Numbered from the stretch's first letter, positions 17,675-26,992 are shown. The stretch is DNA of 64,000 bases from Dokdonella sp. (GCA_024707225.1 JANQAE010000002.1:124001-188000), one strand, 5' to 3'. The notes: generated by a model not told the origin, from the sequence alone. A program made the numbers and translations.

Positions 17675-20058
17675 ATGAACCGGCCCGTCCTGCGCTTCGG
17701 CGCGTGCAGCCTCGACATCGCCGCGCGCGAGCTGCGGCGCGCCGGCGTGCGCGTCGATCTGCCGCCGACCGTGTTCGACTGCATCGCCTATCTGGTCGCG
17801 CATCGCGATCGCGCGGTCGGTCGCGACGAGCTGGTCGCGGCGGTCTGGGGCAAGGCCGCCATCAGCGACACGATGCTCGGCAAGGCGATCCTGGCGGCGC
17901 GCCGCGCGGTCGGCGACAGCGCCGATGCGCAGGTGCTGCTGCGCACGGTGCCGCGCTTCGGCTATCACTGGGTCGGCGCGGTGCACGAAGCGGCGTCGGC
18001 CGAGGACGCGCCGGCGCCGGTCGACATGACCGCGCCGCCGCCGGCCGCCGCCATGCCGTTGCCGGCCGCGGCGCGCGGCGACGTCGGGCCGTCGCGCTCG
18101 CCGTCGCGCTGGTCCTCCTGGCCGCGATCGCCGCCACCGCTGTCTGGCTGCGCGTGCCCGGCCCGGTGCATCCGGCCGCGTCGGCCGGCGACGGACTGCC
18201 GGCCGATGCGATCGCGGTGCTGCCGGCCGAGGTCTCGGCGCCGGCCGAAGACGCCTGGCTGCGCCTGGGCGTCATGGATCTGCTCGCCACGCGCCTGCGC
18301 AGCGCCGGCCTGCCGGTACTCGCCAGCGACGGCATCGTCCGCCTGGTGCCGCCGGGCGTCGAAGGCGACGCGGCGATCGGTGCCGTGCGCGCTGCGGTCG
18401 CGCTGCGCCGTCTGGTGCGCCCGGCGATGCGCCGCAACGGCGCAACCTGGTTTGCGCATGCCGATCTGATCGAGGCGGACGGCAGTACCGATTCGCTGCA
18501 GGCCGTCGCGGCGACGCCGATCGCCGCGGCCGACGCGCTCGCCGAACGTCTGCTCGGCCGGTTCGGCCGCCCGGTACCGTCGGCGGCCGATGCGGCCGCG
18601 CCGTCGGCGGCCGAGCTGATCCAGCGCATCGACGCGGCGCGGCTCGCCGACGACATGGCCCAGGCGCGCGCGCTGATCGACGGCGCCGAGCCGGCGCTGC
18701 GCGAGCTGCCGCCGGTGCGGCTGCGCGGCGCGCTGATCGATCTGCGTCTGGGCCGGTTCGCGCAGGGCCGCGCCGCGCTGGAAGCCCTGCGCCAGACCGT
18801 ATCGGCCGAGGCCGATACGGTGCTGCGCGCGCGCATCGAGGACGGCCTGTGCGTCGCGTTCAACCGGCTCGGCGAGATGGACGCCGGTCTGGCCGCCTGC
18901 GATCGCGCGATCGCGCTGGTCGAGTCGCGCAACGAGCCGACCCTGCTCGGCCACGCCTACAACGACCGCGGCGTGATCCATGCGCGCATGCAGCGTCATG
19001 CGCAGGCCCAGGCCGACTTCGCGCGCGCACGCATCGCGCTGAACCTGGCCGGCGATCCGCTGCTGCTGGCGCGCGTGGACAGCAACGAGAGCACGCTGGA
19101 AATGGCGCAGGGCCGCCAGGCCGAGGCGCTGCCGATCCAGCAGCGCGCGGCGCGTCAGTTCGAGCGGTTCGGCCTGATCGACGAGTATCTGATCTCGCTG
19201 GCCAACCAGATCAGCGCGCACCTGGCCCTGCTGCAGCCCGGGCCGGCGCTGGCCGCGAGCGAGCAGGGCTGGTCGCGCCTGGTGCGCGTGCAGGACCGCG
19301 ACGTGCGCAACCTGTTCCGGCACCAGCGCGCCGAGGCGCTGCAGGCCAACGGCCGGCTCGGCGAGGCGCGCATCCTGCTCGACGAGATGATCGGCGAGGC
19401 CGGCGCCGGCCGCGACTGGCCGCAGCGCGCGCTGTCGCAGGTCAGTCTGGCCGGTCTGGACCTGCGGCTCGGCGAGCCGGAGACCGCACTGCTGCTGGCG
19501 CGCCAGGCGGTACCGCAGCTGCCCAGTCCGGAGTTCGACCGTTCACGCGGGGCCGGCTGGCGGATCGCGACGCAGGCGCTGCAGGCGCTCGGCCGGCTGC
19601 CCGAAGCGGCCGAGGAGGTCAGGGCGCTCGGCGCCTGGGCGGCGACCACCGGGGATGCGTTCGTCGTGCTCGACGCGCGGCTCGCCGAGGCCGGACAGGC
19701 GGCCGCCGAGGGCCGCGACCGCGATGCGAGGCGCCTGTATGCGGCCGCGATGGAGCAGGCACGCCGCGCCGGCGCGCCGCCGGCCGTGGTCGGCCGTGTG
19801 ATCGAGGCCGATGCCCTGTTCCTGCTCGCTCGGCGCGATCTGGCCGAGGCCAGCACGGTGATCGGCATCGGCGCGCGCCATGCCGACGCCGATTTCGATG
19901 CGGCTCTGCTCGAGGTGCGTCTGTACCACGCACTCGGACGGACCGAGGCCTGGCGCGAGGCGCTGGCGACCGCGCAGCGGCTGGCCGGCGAACGGCCGAT
20001 CCCGCCGGCGCTGCTGCAACCGCCGGGCCGCGAACCGGCGCTCGGCGCCGGACCGTGA
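17675..20058 (+). CDS. Membrane-anchored winged-helix/TPR transcriptional regulator 2 (frameshifted)
   Basis: About 794 residues after bridging one frameshift. The N-terminal winged helix (LRFGACSLDIAARELRRAG ... VGRDELVAAVWGKAAISD ... RTVPRFGYHWVGAV) is clearly paralogous to regulators 1 and 3. After a Pro/Ala linker the frame changes by -1 in the GC-rich run near 18064-18090 and continues through a membrane span (AVALAVALVLLAAIAATAVW) into helical TPR-like repeats (YNDRGVIHARMQRHAQAQAD). The head is cytoplasmic and the repeats would sense something in the periplasm. The gene lies directly before the secreted beta-helix gene at 20210, separated by operator array 2. No dedicated ligand domain is recognisable. 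Confidence 0.87.
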
Positions 20059-20067
20059 CGGACGCCA

Positions 20068-20111
20068 CCGCGGCGAACCGCGGCCGAACGGGCGCCGAAC
20101 AGAACCGGAAC
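20068..20111 (+). promoter_or_regulatory. Operator array 2: four direct repeats at 11-bp period
   Basis: Four consecutive 11-base units: CCGCGGCGAAC, CGCGGCCGAAC, GGGCGCCGAAC, AGAACCGGAAC. GAAC recurs at 20075, 20086, 20097 and 20108, exactly 11 apart. The array begins 9 bases after the stop of regulator 2 and lies 98 bases before the secreted-protein ATG at 20210. The core (CCGAAC) differs from array 1 (TTGAAG/TGAAT), as expected if each paralogous regulator has its own specificity. Confidence 0.75.
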
Positions 20112-20209
20112 AGCCCCGGCATGGTGCCGTCCGGCCCGCCGGCCCATGCTCGGCCGGTCTCCCCGCCGGTCCGCCGTACGGGGCTTTCCCGATCGTTCCG
20201 GAGTTCTCG

Positions 20210-22063
20210 ATGAGCGCAACGCGTAGTCCGTCTTCACACCGCCCGACGCTGCGGCCCCATCCGCTGGCCCTGTGCCTGGCCTGCGCGCTGCTGGCGCCGG
20301 CCGGCGCCGCCCTCGCCGCGCCGGCCGCCGGTGCGGTCCTGGTCGACAACTGTGACGACGCGGGCGCCGGCAGCCTGCGCGCGGCGGTCGCCGCGGCGAC
20401 GAGCGGTGCCCAGATCGACCTGTCGGGTCTGGCCTGCGACACGATCACGCTGACCAGCGGGGCGATCGCGGTGACCGCGGCCGACCTGCACCTGACCGGC
20501 CCGGGCCGCAAGGCGTTGACGATCAGCGGTGGCGACAGCGATCGCATCTTCGACCACAGCGGCACCGGCACGCTGGCGCTGACCGGTCTGACCCTGACGC
20601 ATGGCAAGAGCGCGGGCGATGGCGGCTGCCTGTTGAGCGCCGGCAACCTGACGCTGAGCGACGTCGCGGTCACCGACTGCACGGCCGCCGAAGCGACCGT
20701 GCAGAACACCCGCGGCGGCGGCGCGGCGGTGGCCGGCAATGCCACGCTGACCGATGCCGAGTTCGTCGGCAACGTCGCCGACGGCAATCTGCTGGTGCGC
20801 GGCGGCGGCCTGGCCGTCGACGGCACGCTGCTCGCGACGCGCAGCCGCTTCGTCGACAACCGCGCGCACAGCCATACGGTCGACGGCGGCAACCCGTTCG
20901 GCAACGTCACCGAAGGCGGCGGCCTGCGCGCCGGCGGCGACACCCAGCTGATCGACAGCACGATCAGCGGCAACGTCGCGTTCTCCGACAGCTACGAGGT
21001 GTTCGGCGGCGGCGTCGCGGTCGGCGCGCGCGGTGACGCGCCGCTGGTGACGCTCGACATGGACGGCACCCGTGTCGCCGGCAACACCGCCGAGAGCCAG
21101 TGCGGCGTCTGCGCGCCGCAGGGCGGCGGCATCTGGGCGCGCGGCGGCGGCAGCCTGAGCCGCATCGACGTGCTCGACAACCTCGTCACCTCGCCGGGCC
21201 ACTACGGCGGCGGCGGCGGTCTGCGCTTCACCGGAAGCGGCGTCTCGGTCGAGATCCTCGACAGCACGATCAGCGGCAACCGCGCCGCGTCGGCCGGCGG
21301 CGGCATGATCGCGCCGGGGCAGGGCACGGTGTCGCTGGAGCGGAGCCGCGTCGTCGGCAACAGCGCCGGCAACGAGGGCGGCACCGACGAGGGCGGCGGC
21401 GGCATCCTGTCGTTCGGCGGCACGGTCAGGCTGACGGCCAGCAGCGTCACCGGCAACACGGCCGGTGCCGACGGCGGCGGCCTGGCCCTGCTCTACATGG
21501 AATACGCACCGGCCGACTCGACGATCGTCAACAGCACGATCTCCGGCAACAGCGGCCGCGAGGGCGGCGGCGTCATGGTCAGCGGCGGCCGCGTGCGCTT
21601 CTCCAACAGCACGGTCGCGTTCAACGAGGCGACGCGCCGCGGCGCCGGCATCAGCAGCGACGCCTACACCGAGACGGTCGAGCTGACCAGCACGATCGTC
21701 TCGGCCAACAGCACCGGCGGCCAGGCCAACCAGGTCTGGGTGTTCCCGAAGGCGATCGGCGGTTCGCACAACCTGATCGACAATGCCGGCGGTGCGCCGG
21801 CGCAGATGCCGGCCGACACGATCACGCTCGACCCGCAGCTGCTGCCGCTGGCCGACAACGGCGGAGCGACGCCGACGCATGCGCTGAGCGAGGGCAGCCC
21901 GGCGATCGATGCCGGCGCCAATCCGGCCGGCCTGACCCACGACCAGCGCGGCGGTGTCTTCGTGCGCGCCTACGGCGGCGGCGTCGACATCGGCGCCTTC
22001 GAGGTGCAGCCGGTGGTCGTCGATCCGGAGGACGTGCTGTTCCGCGACGGCTTCGAGCCCTGA
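20210..22063 (+). CDS. Secreted right-handed beta-helix protein ending in FRDGFEP
   Basis: 617 residues. A signal peptide with an extended N-region (RPHPLALCLACALLAPAGAA, cleavage near ALA-APAAG) is followed by a beta-helix of repeated STISGN, SxVxGNxAG and GGGxxxxGG turns. It closes with DAGANPAGLTHDQRGG ... VDIGAFEV and, at the extreme C-terminus, VLFRDGFEP. The start ATG 20210 has GGAG 7 bases upstream; the longer open frame begins inside the regulator gene. Overall it is a paralogue of the protein at 7253 without its additional C-terminal domain. It is expected at the surface or outside the cell; the ligand and any polysaccharide activity are unknown. Confidence 0.88.
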   Translation: MSATRSPSSHRPTLRPHPLALCLACALLAPAGAALAAPAAGAVLVDNCDDAGAGSLRAAVAAATSGAQIDLSGLACDTITLTSGAIAVTAADLHLTGPGRKALTISGGDSDRIFDHSGTGTLALTGLTLTHGKSAGDGGCLLSAGNLTLSDVAVTDCTAAEATVQNTRGGGAAVAGNATLTDAEFVGNVADGNLLVRGGGLAVDGTLLATRSRFVDNRAHSHTVDGGNPFGNVTEGGGLRAGGDTQLIDSTISGNVAFSDSYEVFGGGVAVGARGDAPLVTLDMDGTRVAGNTAESQCGVCAPQGGGIWARGGGSLSRIDVLDNLVTSPGHYGGGGGLRFTGSGVSVEILDSTISGNRAASAGGGMIAPGQGTVSLERSRVVGNSAGNEGGTDEGGGGILSFGGTVRLTASSVTGNTAGADGGGLALLYMEYAPADSTIVNSTISGNSGREGGGVMVSGGRVRFSNSTVAFNEATRRGAGISSDAYTETVELTSTIVSANSTGGQANQVWVFPKAIGGSHNLIDNAGGAPAQMPADTITLDPQLLPLADNGGATPTHALSEGSPAIDAGANPAGLTHDQRGGVFVRAYGGGVDIGAFEVQPVVVDPEDVLFRDGFEP

Positions 22064-22189
22064 TCGAAGCGCTGCACGACGCACCTGCGCGGCACCGATC
22101 GTTGCCGCGCGGGTTCACAGGCCGCGATCCTCGATGATCGCGGCGCGGCGCCGGGGATGCGCCGCGGCAGGCGCGCGACGGCGGCCTGC

Positions 22190-22195
22190 TAACCT
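22190..22195 (+). promoter_or_regulatory. -10 element of regulator 3, leaderless start
   Basis: TGCTAACCT contains TAACCT at 22190-22195, exactly 6 bases before the ATG at 22202, as for regulator 2. No Shine-Dalgarno sequence is seen. Confidence 0.5.
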
Positions 22196-22201
22196 GTCGG
22201 C

Positions 22202-24511
22202 ATGGCATCTTCGCTTTACCGATTCGGCCGTTTCCGACTGGACGCGCAGGCGCGTGAACTGTTCGAGGACGAGCGTCGCGTCAACCTGCCGCTCAGCACG
22301 ATCGACTGTCTGATCCATCTGATCCGCCACCGCGACCGTCCGGTCGGCCGCGACGAGCTGGCCGCGGCCGTCTGGGGCCGCGTCGACGTCAGCGAGGTCT
22401 CGCTGAACCATGCGGTGATGCGCCTGCGCCGGCTGCTCGGCGACACCGGCAACGACCAGCGCGTGATCCGCACGGTGCCGCGGTTGGGCTATCGCTGGGT
22501 CATGGACGGCACGTCCGAAGGCGAGCGCGATCGGGCCGTCTCCGCCGCGCCGCCCGATCCGGCCGTGCCCGCCGCAGCGCCGCGATCGCGTCCGCGCTGG
22601 CCCGTCGCGTTCGCCGCGGTCCTCGCGGCGGCGCTGCTGATCGGCGGCCTGGCGCTCCGGCGCAGCCGCCCGGCCGTCGATCCGGCGCCGGCGGCGCCGC
22701 TGGCGGCCCTGGTGCTGCCGGCCGCGGTCGAGGCGCCCGAGGACTGGCACTGGCTGCGGCTCGGCCTGCTCGATCTGACCTCCAGCCATCTGCAGCGCGG
22801 CGGCCTGGCGGCCGCGCCGAGCGAGACCGTGGTCGCCCTGCTCGAGGCGCACGGCGGCGAGGCCGGCATCGCCGCCCGTCACGATCTGGCGCACTGGCTG
22901 ATCCGGCCCTCGGCGCGGCGGACCGGCGAGGGCTGGGCGGTCCGCGTCGAGGCCGGCGACGGCACGCGCAGCGTGGTCGTCGAGACCCGCGCCGACGACG
23001 CGGTCAAGGCCGCGCGCGGCGCCGCCGACGAGCTGCTGATCAAGCTCGGCCGCACGCCGCCGGTCGATGCCTCCGGCGATGCCTCGCTCGCGCAGGAGAC
23101 CCTGCAGCGCCGCGTCAACGCGGCCGTGCTGGCCGGCCAGGTCGACGTCGCGCGCGCGCTGATCGCCGAGGCGGCGCCGGCGCTGCGGGCCAGTCCCGAG
23201 ATCGCGCTGAGCCGGGCCTCGATCGAGTTCTTCTCGGGCGCCTACGAGGCCTGCCGGCAGCAGGCCGAGTCGCTGCTCGCGCGTCTGCCGGCCGACACCG
23301 CGCCGGTGCTGCGCGCGCGGGCGCTGAACACGCTCGGCGCGGCGTTGTTCCGGCTCGGCCGCATCGACGAGGCCGAGGCGGCCTATGCCGAGTCGATCCG
23401 GCTGGTCGAGCACGCCGACGAACCGGGCGTGCTCGCGCGCGCCTACATCGGCATCGGCGGCGTCGCCAGCCAGCGCATGCAGCTGGAGGCCGCGGCGATC
23501 AGCTACGGCCGCGCGCGGACCCTGCACGAGCTGCGCGGCGATGCGTTCGGCGTCGCCGCGGTCGATCTGAATCTAGGTCTCAACGCGGTGCAGCGCGGCC
23601 AGCCGGCGGCCGCGCTGCCGCTGCTGCGCAGCGCCGGTGAGCGCTTCGAAACGCTGGCCGCCGAGGACGCGCTGGCGGCGACGATGGCGGCGATGGTCGA
23701 CGTGCACCTGCTGCTGCTCGAGCCGGCCCAGGCATTGACGCTCAGCGAGCGCTTCGGACCGCTCGAGTCGCACGGCGGCAACCGGCGCCAGCGCTGGGAA
23801 CTGACGCTGTCGCGCGCCGGCGCGCTGGCCGCCAACGGCCGGCTCGACGAGGCCGACACGCTGATCGCGCGCATCTTCGACGGCGCCGACCCGGTCGAGG
23901 ACGCGCCGCTGCGGCTGCAGGCGACCAGTCTGGCGGCGCGGATCGCGCTCGCGCGCGGCCGGCCCGCCAAGGCCGAGGAGCTGGCGAGCGCCGCGCTGAC
24001 GCCGGCCCTGGAGCTGCGCAACCGGCTCGATTACGCCTGGACCTGGTCGACGCGGATCCGTGGCCTGCAAGGCAGCGGCCGCACCGAGGCCGCGCGGGCC
24101 GAGGTGATGCGGCTGCGCGCATGGAGCGAGGCCGACCCGAACCAGTCCGACCGCGTCTACGCCGCGCTCGCGCAGGCCGGCCAGGCCGCCGCCGAGGCGC
24201 GCGTCGACGAGGCGCTCGATCACTATGCCGAGGCGATGGACCGCGCGGCGCGGCGCGCGATCCCCGAGGAACTGGTCGCGGTCGGCCAGCCCTACGTCGA
24301 CCAGCTGCTCGCAGCCGGCCGCGTCGAGGAAGCCGTCGCGGTCAACGGTCGGATCGCGCCCTGGGCCGACCGCGACCTGCGCGCCGCCTGGAGCGAGGCG
24401 GCGGTCTACCGCGCGCTCGGCCAGGCCGCGCCGGCCGCCGCGGCGCAGGCGCGGGCGCAGCGCCTGGCCGGCGAGCGGGTCCTGCCGGAGGGGCTGGCCG
24501 CGCTGCCTTGA
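22202..24511 (+). CDS. Membrane-anchored winged-helix/TPR transcriptional regulator 3 (intact)
   Basis: 769 residues in one open frame, the reference copy for the three paralogues. The winged helix spans about 5-105 (YRFGRFRLDAQARELFEDER ... VGRDELAAAVWGRVDVSE ... RTVPRLGYRWVMDG). A short linker leads to a membrane span near 135-155 (WPVAFAAVLAAALLIGGLAL). The rest, about 600 residues, is all-helical and TPR-like (LNTLGAALFRLGRIDEAEAA, AYIGIGGVASQRMQLEAAAI). Family knowledge suggests a CadC/ToxR-like one-component regulator. It lies between two secreted-protein genes and directly before the HAF-repeat protein gene at 24677. Its effector is unknown. Confidence 0.92.
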   Translation: MASSLYRFGRFRLDAQARELFEDERRVNLPLSTIDCLIHLIRHRDRPVGRDELAAAVWGRVDVSEVSLNHAVMRLRRLLGDTGNDQRVIRTVPRLGYRWVMDGTSEGERDRAVSAAPPDPAVPAAAPRSRPRWPVAFAAVLAAALLIGGLALRRSRPAVDPAPAAPLAALVLPAAVEAPEDWHWLRLGLLDLTSSHLQRGGLAAAPSETVVALLEAHGGEAGIAARHDLAHWLIRPSARRTGEGWAVRVEAGDGTRSVVVETRADDAVKAARGAADELLIKLGRTPPVDASGDASLAQETLQRRVNAAVLAGQVDVARALIAEAAPALRASPEIALSRASIEFFSGAYEACRQQAESLLARLPADTAPVLRARALNTLGAALFRLGRIDEAEAAYAESIRLVEHADEPGVLARAYIGIGGVASQRMQLEAAAISYGRARTLHELRGDAFGVAAVDLNLGLNAVQRGQPAAALPLLRSAGERFETLAAEDALAATMAAMVDVHLLLLEPAQALTLSERFGPLESHGGNRRQRWELTLSRAGALAANGRLDEADTLIARIFDGADPVEDAPLRLQATSLAARIALARGRPAKAEELASAALTPALELRNRLDYAWTWSTRIRGLQGSGRTEAARAEVMRLRAWSEADPNQSDRVYAALAQAGQAAAEARVDEALDHYAEAMDRAARRAIPEELVAVGQPYVDQLLAAGRVEEAVAVNGRIAPWADRDLRAAWSEAAVYRALGQAAPAAAAQARAQRLAGERVLPEGLAALP

Positions 24512-24567
24512 AGCGTCCGCGAATCGGTCCGCCCGCTTTTTCGTCGCCGATACACGGCCGATACAGG
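24503..24567 (+). promoter_or_regulatory. Operator array 3: two pairs of direct repeats at 11-bp period
   Basis: The first pair is CTGCCTTGAAG, CGTCCGCGAAT (GAA at 24510 and 24521). The second pair is GCCGATACACG, GCCGATACAGG (24546-24556 and 24557-24567). Both pairs have an exact 11-base period. The first overlaps the stop codon of regulator 3 and resembles array 1; the second has a different core. The following T-rich stretch (about 24569-24577) could hold the -10 for the gene at 24677. Confidence 0.6.
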
Positions 24568-24676
24568 CTTTTTTTACATGCACGATCGGCCGATAGGCGG
24601 GATCGTCGAGCCGACCCCCGGCCTGCGCCCGATGGCGCCGCGGCCGCCCGTTCTTCGCGATCGAAGGTGCCCCGAC

Positions 24677-25831
24677 ATGACTGCGACTCCCTCCCGGCCT
24701 CCCGCCCCGGCTTCGGCCCGTCCGCTGCGCGCGGCGCTCGCGCTGACCCTGGCCGGCGCCATCGGCAGCGCCGCCGCGGCACCGCAGCAGTACCACCTGA
24801 CCGTGCTGGACGCGCCGCCAGGCGCGTCCGGCGTGACCGTCACCGACATCAACGACGCCGGCCAGATCGTCGGCCATTATCAGAATGCCGACTTCGTGCG
24901 CGTGGCCGTGCTCTGGGACGCGGACGGCGCGCATCCGCTGGACGTGCCGGCCGGCATCGACATCGACGGCATCGCCACCGCGATCAACAACGCCGGCCAG
25001 ATCGTCGGCACCGCGACCGATTTCTCGAGCGGCATCGCGGCCCTGCTCTGGAACGCGGCCGATCCGGGTCCGTACTCGGTCATCAGCAGCGCTGTCGGCG
25101 AGGCGGCGACGCCCAACGACATCAACGACGCCGGCGTGGTCGCCGGCGGCAAGGGCGGCTTCGGCACCGGTGCGCCGAGCCGCGCGTTCGTCTGGACCGC
25201 CGAGGGCGGCCTGGTCGACTACGGCCTGCAGGACGAGACGATGCCCGACCAGCAGGCGCGCTGGAATGCCCTCAACAACGCCGGCAAGCTGGTCGGCCAC
25301 TGGAACGTGCACAGCTCGAGCGTGCACGCCGTGGTCGGCCAGGTCGGCGTGCCACAGGTCTCCTCGATGAGCGCGATGACCGAGCAATTCGCGAGCATCG
25401 CCACGGCCGTCAACGATGCCGGCGTCGCGGTCGGCCTCGGCGTCGGCGCCGAGCCGGTGCTGGTGCCGATCCTCTTCGCCGCGGACGGCACCTACACCGA
25501 GATTCCCGGTGCCACGCTCGATCAGCCCAACGGCGGCGCGATCGCGATCAATGCGGCCGGCGTCATCGTCGGCACCGCCGGCATCGGCACCGCCAGCGGC
25601 ATCGTGCCGGGCCAGCGCGCCTGGGTGCACATCGACGGCGTCAGCTACGACCTCTACCAGCACGTCGACGATACCGGCGGCTTCACGCGCTTCTCCAACG
25701 CGGTCGCGATCAATGCCCACGGCGTGATCGTCGGCACCGGCCGCCTCGCCGACGACAGCGTCGGCAGCTTCATGCTGACGCCGATCGTCACCGAGACGAT
25801 CTTCGCCGACGGCTTCGACGCGGTCGACTGA
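24677..25831 (+). CDS. Secreted HAF-repeat protein ending in FADGFDAVD
   Basis: 384 residues. A signal peptide (PLRAALALTLAGAIGSAAAA) precedes a domain of about seven repeats of the HAF type, built on [IA]NxAGxIVG (INDAGQIVGHY, INNAGQIVGTA, INAAGVIVGTA, INAHGVIVGTG), which predict a beta-propeller. The C-terminus is ETIFADGFDAVD, a variant of the FRDGFE signature. Unlike its neighbours it has neither beta-helix nor Ig modules, so the shared tail joins unrelated folds. The start at 24677 is chosen for the signal peptide; an upstream in-frame ATG at 24578 would add 33 non-secretory residues. It is the presumed target of regulator 3. Confidence 0.85.
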   Translation: MTATPSRPPAPASARPLRAALALTLAGAIGSAAAAPQQYHLTVLDAPPGASGVTVTDINDAGQIVGHYQNADFVRVAVLWDADGAHPLDVPAGIDIDGIATAINNAGQIVGTATDFSSGIAALLWNAADPGPYSVISSAVGEAATPNDINDAGVVAGGKGGFGTGAPSRAFVWTAEGGLVDYGLQDETMPDQQARWNALNNAGKLVGHWNVHSSSVHAVVGQVGVPQVSSMSAMTEQFASIATAVNDAGVAVGLGVGAEPVLVPILFAADGTYTEIPGATLDQPNGGAIAINAAGVIVGTAGIGTASGIVPGQRAWVHIDGVSYDLYQHVDDTGGFTRFSNAVAINAHGVIVGTGRLADDSVGSFMLTPIVTETIFADGFDAVD

Positions 25832-25899
25832 AGACCGCCGGGCCGGTGCGGCAGGCCGGCGGCCGTCGTGCCGATACCCATGCGCGCGGGAACGCGCTC

Positions 25900-26979
25900 C
25901 TAGCGCGGGCCGTATTTCTCGTTGAGGCGCCGGCCCAGCGCCTTGGTCAGCACGCGCGCCTCGCTCTTGCGGCGCAGCTGCGCTTCGAGCGTGTCGGCGG
26001 CGGCGGCCAGCTCGTCGCGCAGCTTGGCGTAGTTGTGCCAGCGCGCCGGATCGAGCCGGCCGTCGGCAAGCGCGGCACGCACCGCGCAGCCGGGCTCGGT
26101 CGCATGCGCGCAATCGCCGAACCGGCACGACTGCGCGAGCGCCTCGATGTCCGCGAACTGCCCGGCGTCGAGCGTCTCCTCGCCGGTCAGCTTGATCTCG
26201 CGCATGCCCGGCGTGTCGATCAGGCAGCCGCCCGACGGCAGGCGCAGCAGCGCGCGATGCGTCGTGGTGTGGCGGCCGCGGCTGTCGCTGCGGCGCACCG
26301 CGCCGGTCGCCTGCCGCATCTGGCCGAGCAGCGTATTGGTCAGCGTCGACTTGCCGGCACCGGACGACCCGACCAGCACCGCGCTGTCGCCGGGCCGCAG
26401 CCACGCCAGCAACGGCGCCACCGATTCGGGCGACTTGGCGTTGACCGCCACGATCGCGACCGGATCGGGCAGGCGCTGGCGCAGCTCGGCGACGGCGGCC
26501 TCGGCCGCTTCGGCCTGGTCGGCCTTGGTCAGCACCACGACCGGCTGCGCGCCGCTCTCGGCGACCAGCAGCAGGTAGCGCTCGATCCGCGCCGGATTGA
26601 AGTCGCCGTCGAGCCCGGTCACGACGAAGACGTGATCGACGTTGGTCGCGATGATCTGGCGCTGGTGGCGCTCGCCGGCCGCGGCGCGGCTGAGCACGCC
26701 GTGGCGCGGCAGCACGCGCTCGATCTGCGGCGGCGTGCCCGGCACGACCAGCACGAAATCGCCGACCGCCGGCCGCTCGAGCGGATCGAACGAGGCCTTC
26801 AGAAAGCGCGGCGCCGGCTGCGCGTTGAAGATGCGCTCGCCGTCGTCGAGCTCGTAGCCGGCGCGATGCTGCGCGCTGACGCGGGCCGGAAACGCGCCGG
26901 CTGGCGCATCGTCCGGCAGCGCCGAGGTGCGCCAGCCGATCTGCGCGAGACGATGTTCCAGGTCGGCGGGAAGCTGCAT
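25900..26979 (-). CDS. rsgA: Ribosome small-subunit-dependent GTPase RsgA
   Basis: A 359-residue circularly permuted GTPase that assists late 30S subunit maturation. It has an N-terminal OB-like domain, then G4 TKAD at 151-154, the P-loop GSSGAGKST at 204-212, and G3 DTPGMRE at 255-261. The C-terminal zinc site is Cys285, Cys290, His292 and Cys298. The permuted order G4-G1-G3 is diagnostic. Two ATGs compete (26988 and 26979). The -10 TAGAAT at 26992-26987 overlaps the first, so 26979 is chosen, 7 bases after the -10. It is divergent from the aminotransferase gene. Confidence 0.96.
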   Translation of the reverse strand: MQLPADLEHRLAQIGWRTSALPDDAPAGAFPARVSAQHRAGYELDDGERIFNAQPAPRFLKASFDPLERPAVGDFVLVVPGTPPQIERVLPRHGVLSRAAAGERHQRQIIATNVDHVFVVTGLDGDFNPARIERYLLLVAESGAQPVVVLTKADQAEAAEAAVAELRQRLPDPVAIVAVNAKSPESVAPLLAWLRPGDSAVLVGSSGAGKSTLTNTLLGQMRQATGAVRRSDSRGRHTTTHRALLRLPSGGCLIDTPGMREIKLTGEETLDAGQFADIEALAQSCRFGDCAHATEPGCAVRAALADGRLDPARWHNYAKLRDELAAAADTLEAQLRRKSEARVLTKALGRRLNEKYGPR

Positions 26980-26986
26980 CGGCGGC

Positions 26987-26992
26987 ATTCTA
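26987..26992 (-). promoter_or_regulatory. -10 element of rsgA, leaderless start
   Basis: On the minus strand TAGAAT (plus-strand ATTCTA at 26987-26992) lies 7 bases before the ATG at 26979, which implies a leaderless or nearly leaderless rsgA mRNA. Confidence 0.5.

Noticed and set aside
25832-25870. GC-rich hairpin after the HAF-repeat gene
   Set aside because: The stem is imperfect with a long loop and lacks a T run, so it is not called as a terminator.
26980-26988. ATG 26988 as the start of rsgA
   Set aside because: It overlaps the TAGAAT -10 element; ATG 26979 lies 7 bases after it and fits a leaderless start.
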